From positions 1 to 45,413 of the forward strand of contig JBDZVM010000033.1 in the NCBI GenBank assembly GCA_040255675.1: a stretch of 45,413 bases of DNA, given 5' to 3'. Positions within the stretch are counted from its first letter, which is position 1. Every line of letters starts with the position of its first letter. Positions 39,735 to 45,413 of the stretch are shown here, piece by piece. Source of the stretch: JBDZVM01 sp040255675. Its GTDB lineage: Bacteria; Actinomycetota; Actinomycetes; Acidothermales; Acidothermaceae. The notes below the pieces were generated by a model. The model ran no database searches and was not told where the DNA came from. It saw nothing but the letters and a program-made list of their open reading frames with translations. The position numbers and the translations under genes are program-made.

Positions 39735-41402
39735 ATGGCTTCGATGTCAGAGCTGACGATTCGCCCGGAGGAGATTCGGGACGCGCTCGAGCGCTTCGTC
39801 GCGTCGTACACGCCCGACGTCGCGTCTCGCGAAGAGGTCGGCCGGGTCACTGAGGCCGGCGACGGTATCGCGCGCATCGAGGGCTTGCCCTCGACCATGG
39901 CCAACGAGTTGCTGCGCTTCGAAGACGGCACGCTCGGTATCGCGCTGAACCTCGACGTCCGTGAAATCGGCGCGGTCGTTCTCGGCCCGTTCGCCGGCAT
40001 CGAAGAAGGCCAGGTAGTCAAGCGCACCGGCGAAATTTTGTCGGTGCCGGTGGGCGACGGCTTCCTCGGTCGCGTCGTCAACCCGCTCGGCGAGCCGATC
40101 GACGGGCTCGGTGACATCGCCTCCGAAGGCCGTCGTGCGCTCGAACTGCAGGCGCCTACGGTCGTGCAGCGCCAGCCGGTGAAGGAGCCGCTGCAAACGG
40201 GCATCAAGGCCATCGACGCCATGACCGCCATCGGCCGCGGCCAACGCCAGCTCATCATCGGCGACCGGCAGACCGGAAAGACCGCGGTCGCGATCGACAC
40301 GATCATCAACCAGAAAGAGAACTGGGCGAGCGGCGACCCGAAGAAGCAAGTCAAGTGCATCTACGTCGCGGTCGGCCAGAAAGGCTCGACGATCGCGTCG
40401 GTGCGAGGCGCCCTCGAGGCCGCCGGTGCGCTCGAATACACCACCATCGTGGCCGCGCCCGCCTCTGACGCGGCCGGCTTCAAATACCTCGCGCCCTACA
40501 CCGGTTCGGCGATCGGCCAGCACTGGATGTACCAAGGCCAGCACGTGCTCATCGTGTTCGACGACCTGTCGAAGCAGGCCGAGGCGTATCGCACAGTGTC
40601 GCTGCTGCTTCGCCGTCCGCCAGGTCGTGAGGCTTACCCCGGCGATGTTTTCTACCTGCACTCGCGGTTGCTCGAGCGTTGCGCGAAGCTTTCCGACGAG
40701 CTGGGCGGTGGTTCGATGACCGGTCTTCCGATCATCGAGACCAAGGGCAACGACGTCTCGGCGTACATCCCGACCAACGTGATTTCGATTACCGACGGCC
40801 AGATCTTCCTCGAGACCGACCTGTTCAACTCCGGTGTTCGCCCGGCTATCAACGTCGGTATCTCGGTGTCGCGAGTCGGCGGTAACGCCCAGCTCAAGGC
40901 GATGAAGTCGGTCGCCGGCCGGTTGCGCCTCGACCTCGCGCAGTACCGCGAACTCGAAGCGTTCGCCGCCTTCGGCTCCGACCTCGACGCCGCGTCGAAG
41001 GCGCAGATCGAGCGCGGATCGCGACTGGTCGAGTTGCTCAAGCAGCCGCAGTATTCGCCGTTCCCCGTCGAGCAGCAGGTCGTGTCGATCTGGGCCGGCA
41101 CCACCGGCCAGCTCGACGAAGTTCCGGTCGCCGACATTCGCCGCTTCGAGCGCGAGTTTCTCGAGTACGTTCGCCTGCGGCACAAGGGAATTCTCGACGG
41201 CATCGCGCAGACCGGGGTGCTCGCCGACGAGACCGTCGACGAGCTGAAGGTCGCGATCGAGGCATTCAAGAAGACGTTCGAGACCTCCGAAGGCAAGCCA
41301 CTCGTGGGCCGCGAAGAGGCCGAGCCGCTCGACGAATCCATCATGGACACCGAGAAGGTCCGCAAGTACGTTCCGCCCGCCAAGACGCCGGCGAGCCGGT
41401 AG
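39735..41402 (+). CDS. atpA: ATP synthase F1 subunit alpha
   Basis: Non-catalytic nucleotide-binding subunit of 555 aa. P-loop GDRQTGKT at about 176-183, the ALPHA signature region PAINVGISVSRVGG, and the arginine-finger region are present. The C-terminus extends some 35 residues past the E. coli form (EEAEPLDESIMDTEKVRKYV), as in other actinobacteria, where it lowers ATP hydrolysis. ATG at 39735; an ATG three codons later is equally possible. Confidence 0.97.
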   Translation: MASMSELTIRPEEIRDALERFVASYTPDVASREEVGRVTEAGDGIARIEGLPSTMANELLRFEDGTLGIALNLDVREIGAVVLGPFAGIEEGQVVKRTGEILSVPVGDGFLGRVVNPLGEPIDGLGDIASEGRRALELQAPTVVQRQPVKEPLQTGIKAIDAMTAIGRGQRQLIIGDRQTGKTAVAIDTIINQKENWASGDPKKQVKCIYVAVGQKGSTIASVRGALEAAGALEYTTIVAAPASDAAGFKYLAPYTGSAIGQHWMYQGQHVLIVFDDLSKQAEAYRTVSLLLRRPPGREAYPGDVFYLHSRLLERCAKLSDELGGGSMTGLPIIETKGNDVSAYIPTNVISITDGQIFLETDLFNSGVRPAINVGISVSRVGGNAQLKAMKSVAGRLRLDLAQYRELEAFAAFGSDLDAASKAQIERGSRLVELLKQPQYSPFPVEQQVVSIWAGTTGQLDEVPVADIRRFEREFLEYVRLRHKGILDGIAQTGVLADETVDELKVAIEAFKKTFETSEGKPLVGREEAEPLDESIMDTEKVRKYVPPAKTPASR

Positions 41403-41420
41403 TAGGGGAGTTTCTCGAGT

Positions 41421-42323
41421 ATGGGAGCCCAGCTCCGCGTCTACCGGCGGCGAATCCGGTCGGTGCGCGCCACGGCGAAAATCACGCGCGCCATGGAGCT
41501 CATTGCCGCCTCGCGCATCGTCAAGGCGCAGCAGCGCGTGCAGGCCTCGACGCCGTACGCCGACGCGATCACCCGCGCCGTTTCGGCGGTCGCGAGTCAG
41601 TCGGACGTCGACCACCCGCTGCTCACGCAGAAAGAAACCGCGACCCGCGCCGCTGTTTTACTTGTCACCAGCGATCGCGGGCTGGCCGGTGCCTACAGCG
41701 CGAACGTGTTACGCGAAGGCGAATCGCTCACCGCGCACCTGCGCGAGGGCGGCTTCGAGGTAGTGCCTTATATCGTCGGCCGCAAGGGCATCGGCTACTA
41801 CCGGTTCCGCGACCGCCGGATCGCCGCGGAGTGGAGCGGGTTTTCCGAGAGTCCGCGCTATCTCGACGCGAAAGAAGTCACCGAGGCACTCATCACCGCG
41901 TTCAACACGCCGAGTGAAGAAGGCGGCGTCGACGAGATCCACGTGGTCTACACGCAGTTCATCTCGATGCTCACCCAGACGCCGGTGATTCGCCGCATCT
42001 TGCCGCTCGAAGTCGAAGAGACCAGCGAGGAGCCGGTCGGCGGGGCACTGCCGTCGTACGAGTTCGAGCCGAGCGCCGAAGGCGTGCTTGACGCGTTGCT
42101 GCCGCGCTACGTCGAAGCGCGCATCTACAACGCGTTGCTGCAGGGCGCGGCGTCTGAACTTGCCGCCCGACGGCGAGCGTGCAAGGCGGCAACCGACAAC
42201 GCCGAAGAGCTCATCAAGACCTACACCAGGCTGGCAAACGCGGCCCGGCAAGCAGAAATCACCCAAGAAATCTCCGAGATCGTCGGTGGCGCTGACGCGC
42301 TGGCCGCTAGCGGGAGCGAGTAA
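41421..42323 (+). CDS. atpG: ATP synthase F1 subunit gamma
   Basis: Central rotor shaft of 300 aa. The N-terminal helix RRIRSVRATAKITRAMELIA and AS-RIVKAQQRV, and the C-terminal helix region ARIYNALLQGAASELAARRRACKAATDNAEELIKT, are diagnostic (seen around residues 9-38 and 233-270). The middle VTSDRGLAGAYSANVLRE is also conserved. It lies between atpA and atpD with short gaps. ATG start. Confidence 0.96.
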   Translation: MGAQLRVYRRRIRSVRATAKITRAMELIAASRIVKAQQRVQASTPYADAITRAVSAVASQSDVDHPLLTQKETATRAAVLLVTSDRGLAGAYSANVLREGESLTAHLREGGFEVVPYIVGRKGIGYYRFRDRRIAAEWSGFSESPRYLDAKEVTEALITAFNTPSEEGGVDEIHVVYTQFISMLTQTPVIRRILPLEVEETSEEPVGGALPSYEFEPSAEGVLDALLPRYVEARIYNALLQGAASELAARRRACKAATDNAEELIKTYTRLANAARQAEITQEISEIVGGADALAASGSE

Positions 42324-42325
42324 GA

Positions 42326-43807
42326 ATGACCGCAACTGTCGAAAGCACCCAAAGCCGCGACGGTCGCGCCGCAGGCGTCGGCAGGGTCGCGCGAGTCATC
42401 GGCCCGGTGGTCGACGTCGAGTTCGGCGTCGAAGACCTACCCGAGATTTACAACGCGCTCACCGTCGACGTCGACTTCGGCGCTGGTTCGGAGGGTGAGG
42501 TCGAGGGCGAGAACAAGCACACGCTGACCCTCGAAGTCGCTCAGCACATCGGCGACAACCTAGTGCGCGCGATTTCGCTGCAGCCCACCGACGGCCTGGT
42601 GCGTGGTGCCCCGGTGCACGACACCGGCAGCCCGCTGTCGGTGCCGGTCGGCGAGGTCACCAAGGGCCACGTCTTCAACGTGCTCGGCAAGTCACTCGAC
42701 ATCGAAGAAAGCAAGCTGCAGGTCAAGGACCGCTGGCCGATTCACCGCCCCGCGCCGTCCTTCGACCAACTCGAGAGCAAGACCGAGATGTTCGAAACCG
42801 GCATCAAGGTCATCGACCTGCTCACGCCTTACGTGCGAGGCGGAAAGATCGGCCTGTTCGGTGGCGCGGGCGTCGGCAAGACCGTGCTCATCCAGGAGAT
42901 GATTACCCGCGTCGCCAAAAACTTCGGCGGTGTGTCGGTGTTCGCCGGCGTCGGCGAGCGCACCCGCGAAGGCAACGACCTTTTCCTCGAAATGAGCGAG
43001 TCGGGCGTTATCAACGACACCGCGCTGGTGTTCGGCCAGATGGACGAACCCCCCGGCACCCGGCTCCGCGTCGCGCTGGCGGCGCTCACGATGGCCGAGT
43101 ACTTCCGCGACGTCCAAAAGCAAGACGTGCTGCTGTTCATCGACAACATCTTCCGGTTCACCCAAGCCGGTTCTGAGGTGTCGACCCTGCTCGGCCGCAT
43201 GCCCTCTGCGGTGGGTTACCAGCCGACGCTGGCCGACGAAATGGGCGTGCTGCAAGAGCGCATCACCTCGACGCGCGGTCACTCGATTACTTCGCTGCAG
43301 GCGATTTACGTTCCTGCCGACGACATCACCGACCCCGCGCCGCACACCACGTTCGCCCACCTCGACGCCACCACCGTGTTGTCGCGGCCGATTTCGGAAA
43401 AAGGCATTTACCCGGCGGTCGACCCGCTCGACTCGACGTCGCGCATTCTCGACCCGCAATACATCGGCGAAGAGCACTTCGCCGTCGCCAACCGGGTGAA
43501 GCAGATTCTGCAGCGATACAAAGACCTTCAAGACATCATCGCGATTCTCGGCATCGACGAACTCGGTGAAGAAGACAAGGTGCTTGTGGGTCGGGCGCGC
43601 CGTATCGAGCGCTTCTTGTCGCAGAACATGTTCGTGGCCGAAGCGTTCACCGGCCAGAAGGGCTCGTTCGTCCCGCTCGCCGAGACGATCGAGTCGTTCC
43701 GTCGCCTGTGCGACGGCGACTTCGACCATTTGCCCGAGCAGGCGTTCTTCATGTGCGGCGGCATTTCCGACGTCGAAGCGAACGCGAAGCGGCTGGCAGG
43801 CGAGTAA
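42326..43807 (+). CDS. atpD: ATP synthase F1 subunit beta
   Basis: Catalytic subunit of 493 aa. P-loop GGAGVGKT at 179-186, the catalytic Glu in VGERTREGNDL, Walker B region VLLFIDNIFRFTQAGSE and the DELSEED region, here DELGEED, are all present. It starts 2 bases after atpG and its stop overlaps the atpC ATG by one base (TAATG). Confidence 0.98.
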   Translation: MTATVESTQSRDGRAAGVGRVARVIGPVVDVEFGVEDLPEIYNALTVDVDFGAGSEGEVEGENKHTLTLEVAQHIGDNLVRAISLQPTDGLVRGAPVHDTGSPLSVPVGEVTKGHVFNVLGKSLDIEESKLQVKDRWPIHRPAPSFDQLESKTEMFETGIKVIDLLTPYVRGGKIGLFGGAGVGKTVLIQEMITRVAKNFGGVSVFAGVGERTREGNDLFLEMSESGVINDTALVFGQMDEPPGTRLRVALAALTMAEYFRDVQKQDVLLFIDNIFRFTQAGSEVSTLLGRMPSAVGYQPTLADEMGVLQERITSTRGHSITSLQAIYVPADDITDPAPHTTFAHLDATTVLSRPISEKGIYPAVDPLDSTSRILDPQYIGEEHFAVANRVKQILQRYKDLQDIIAILGIDELGEEDKVLVGRARRIERFLSQNMFVAEAFTGQKGSFVPLAETIESFRRLCDGDFDHLPEQAFFMCGGISDVEANAKRLAGE

Positions 43808-44202
43808 TGCCGCTGAACGTCGAGCTTGTTTCGGCCGAGCGCAAGGTCTGGACAGGCCAGGCCGATTTCGTCGTCGCTCGCACCTTGGACGGCGAAATCG
43901 GCATATTGCCCGGCCACGTCTCCTTGCTCGGCGTTTTGGCCGAGGGATTCACGGTGAAAGTCAGCGGCGGTGATGCCGGCGACGGCATTCAGGCCGCCGT
44001 GCACGGTGGGTTCCTCTCGGTCAGCCACAACGACGTCGCGATTCTCGCCGAAATCGCCGAGTTGTCGAGTGAGATCGACGTCGCTCGCGCTAGGGCAGCA
44101 CTCGAGCGGGCGAGCGCCACGACCGAAGACGAAACGCCGGGCAACGACGCAGCCGCGGCAAGGGCGCGAGCCAGGTTGGCCGCCGCCGGACAATCGGCCT
44201 GA
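43807..44202 (+). CDS. atpC: ATP synthase F1 subunit epsilon
   Basis: Protein of 131 aa from the ATG overlapping the atpD stop. The beta-sandwich domain contains LVSAERKVWTGQADFVVART followed by DGEIGILPGHVSLLGVL. A C-terminal helical part rich in Ala and Arg (about 88-131) could act as the inhibitory arm. The frame is open 33 codons upstream inside atpD but is not used. Confidence 0.94.
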   Translation: MPLNVELVSAERKVWTGQADFVVARTLDGEIGILPGHVSLLGVLAEGFTVKVSGGDAGDGIQAAVHGGFLSVSHNDVAILAEIAELSSEIDVARARAALERASATTEDETPGNDAAAARARARLAAAGQSA

Positions 44203-44223
44203 CCGTCAGCACGGTAACCGCCG

Positions 44224-44694
44224 GTGGTCATAGAAATCCTTGACTTTGCCGGCTTGTTGCTGCTTCTCGTCGTCCTCGCCCTCGCTTTCTTGTACGTCCG
44301 GCACGCGCTGCTGCGGCGCGGTGGCGCGAAGCTTGCTTGCGCGGTGCGGGTCGGCAAGAATCTGCCGGGTCGCGGGTGGCACTTCGGCGTCGTCCGCTAT
44401 ACCCCTCGCCATCTGCAGTGGTTTCGCACGTTCAGCGTGGCGTGGCACCCGAAGTACACGTTTGTTCGCCGCAGCTTCGAAGTGATCGGACGCCGACACC
44501 CGCGCAATTTCGAAACCCATTCCGTGCCGTACAACGCGGTCGTTTTGCACTGCCGAGCGCGCACGTTGGGCGGTGATTTCGTCGAGCTGGAGCTAGCCGT
44601 GGGCGAGCGCGCGTTGATGGGCATGCTCGCCTGGCTCGAATCGGTGCCACCCGGCGCGCATCAGCCGCCGCCGTCACGCCGATCAAGCGGTTAG
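44224..44694 (+). CDS. DUF2550 domain protein
   Basis: Protein of 156 aa with one N-terminal membrane helix (about 8-25) and a soluble domain. GRGWHFGVVRYTPRHLQWFR and RRHPRNFETHSVPYNAVVL are typical of DUF2550, found in actinobacteria just after atpC. Its function is not known; the constant position suggests a link to the ATP synthase or envelope. GTG start 21 bases after atpC. A long near-palindrome after the stop probably ends the operon transcript. Confidence 0.88.
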   Translation: MVIEILDFAGLLLLLVVLALAFLYVRHALLRRGGAKLACAVRVGKNLPGRGWHFGVVRYTPRHLQWFRTFSVAWHPKYTFVRRSFEVIGRRHPRNFETHSVPYNAVVLHCRARTLGGDFVELELAVGERALMGMLAWLESVPPGAHQPPPSRRSSG

Positions 44695-44705
44695 GCGCCC
44701 TGCCG

Positions 44706-44763
44706 CCCATGATCACGAAACATTTGTGCCGCTATCGGGTCACTTTTGTTTCGCGATCATGGG
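44706..44763. terminator. 58-base near-palindrome, likely bidirectional terminator
   Basis: The 17-base arms (44706-44722 and 44747-44763; left arm CCCATGATCACGAAACA) pair with one mismatch, and the 24-base centre can form a smaller hairpin (CCG-CTAT-CGG). It lies between the convergent DUF2550 and carbohydrate-binding genes. It could be a terminator or a copy of a dispersed genomic repeat. Confidence 0.6.
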
Positions 44764-44781
44764 TGCGAGGGCGGGTCGTGC

Positions 44782-45413
44782 TTATTCGGCTTGCCAGAGG
44801 GCTGGGGCGTTCGGCGGCTCCCAACCGACTTGCGAGGTGTGCGACTGCAGGCACTTGTAAGTGACGCCGTTGTAGGTCACCTCGTCGCCCACTGTGTAGG
44901 CGACGCCAGGCGCCCACGGCTGGATGGTGCCGCTGCCGGTGCCGCCGCCGCTAGTGCTGCCTTGGCCGGGCACCGACCATTTCTGGGCGCCTGTGCCGTT
45001 GCAGTCCCACAGTTGAAGCTGGGTGCCGTTGGTGGTTGACGACGACGGGTCGTCGACACAGCGGCCGGAGACCGGGTTGCGGTATCCGCCGTTGTAAACC
45101 TGCCAGACTTGATTGGCGCCGCCGGTGCAGTCCCAGATTTCCAGCTTGGTGCCGTTGGCGGTGCCGTTGCCGGTGGCGTCGAGGCATTTGCCCAGCGCGC
45201 GCAGGGTGTTGTCGGAGTACTGGGTCCACACTTGGGCGTTCGTGCCGTTGCAGTCCCACAGTTGCACGTGGGTGCCATTGGCGGAATTCGCGCCGCTGAC
45301 GTCCATACACTTGCCCGCGATACCCGAGGTCACGGCGCCAGTCGCGCCAGCGGTCGCCCCGCCTCCGCCGGATGTGCCGAACTGGTTCGACGTCCAGGTT
45401 TGGGCGGTCGTCC
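44782..45413 (-). CDS. Secreted carbohydrate-binding protein, CBM13 + CBM5/12 (5' end missing)
   Basis: The frame is open to the window edge, so the N-terminal part, probably a catalytic domain, lies outside. Visible in order: the end of an upstream domain (TAQTWTSNQFG), a Gly/Ala/Thr linker, a ricin-type trefoil CBM13 with three repeats (GKCMDVSG...AQVWTQ, GKCLDATG...NQVWQV, GRCVDDPS...AQKWSV), a Gly/Ser linker and a C-terminal CBM5/12 module (WAPGVAYTVGDEVTYNG ending QVGWEPPNAPALWQ). Paired cysteines indicate export. Such proteins are typical plant- or fungal-polysaccharide hydrolases. An internal GTG at 45333 is not the true start, since coding sequence continues before it. Confidence 0.9.
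   Translation of the reverse strand, partial: TTAQTWTSNQFGTSGGGGATAGATGAVTSGIAGKCMDVSGANSANGTHVQLWDCNGTNAQVWTQYSDNTLRALGKCLDATGNGTANGTKLEIWDCTGGANQVWQVYNGGYRNPVSGRCVDDPSSSTTNGTQLQLWDCNGTGAQKWSVPGQGSTSGGGTGSGTIQPWAPGVAYTVGDEVTYNGVTYKCLQSHTSQVGWEPPNAPALWQAE

Noticed and set aside
39747..41615. Very long open frames antisense to atpA, atpD, argS, rho and others
   Set aside because: They mirror conserved genes, have Arg/His/Asp-rich translations without family features, and are expected in high-GC coding DNA.

Overview
The window is high-GC DNA from an actinobacterium. The gene order argS-lysA-hom-thrC-thrB-rho ... rpmE-prfA-prmC-sua5-wecA-atp operon-DUF2550 is the conserved block known from Mycobacterium, Streptomyces and relatives. 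Many genes start with GTG (one probably with TTG), and several have a TANNNT -10 element 6-7 bases before the start codon, as in leaderless actinobacterial genes. I do not assign a genus. The last gene, an extracellular carbohydrate-binding protein, suggests a polysaccharide degrader.

Region 1 (1-14.3 kb) is accessory and physiological. It holds a lipase-maturation-factor-like membrane protein, a degenerate hemerythrin-like protein, a seven-gene Mrp-type Na+/H+ antiporter operon (order E-F-G-DUF4040-B-C-D, only one large antiporter subunit), a pyruvate-oxidase-like ThDP enzyme, a malic enzyme fused to a phosphotransacetylase-like domain, an aldo/keto reductase with a ThuA-like protein, a DUF2249 protein and a TerC-family membrane protein preceded by a 13-codon leader ORF.

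Region 2 (14.3-24.0 kb) starts with tRNA-Arg(CCG), an orphan receiver-only response regulator and argS. The lysine/threonine genes lysA, hom, thrC and thrB follow, then rho with a very long repeat-rich RNA-binding insertion and a 525-base leader. Hairpins and a palindrome lie between the regulator and argS.

Region 3 (24.0-31.9 kb) is the most interesting part. Six genes joined by overlapping stop/start codons sit inside the core block between rho and rpmE: a PIG-L deacetylase, a processive-type GT2 glycosyltransferase, a small exosortase/archaeosortase-like membrane protease/transpeptidase (Cys74, Arg116, His136), a membrane-anchored ATP-grasp ligase, a UDP-GlcNAc 2-epimerase and a HAD phosphatase. 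They look like an exosortase-linked surface glycan or protein-modification pathway. A convergent cytoplasmic YVTN beta-propeller gene follows.

Region 4 (32.0-44.7 kb) returns to core functions: ribosomal protein L31, release factor 1 and its methylase, the t6A enzyme Sua5/TsaC, WecA (UDP-GlcNAc:polyprenyl-phosphate transferase, which could feed the glycan cassette) and the complete ATP synthase operon with two small assembly-type proteins in front and a DUF2550 protein behind. A long near-palindrome at 44.7 kb separates it from a 5'-truncated minus-strand gene for a secreted protein with ricin-type (CBM13) and chitin/cellulose-binding (CBM5/12) modules.
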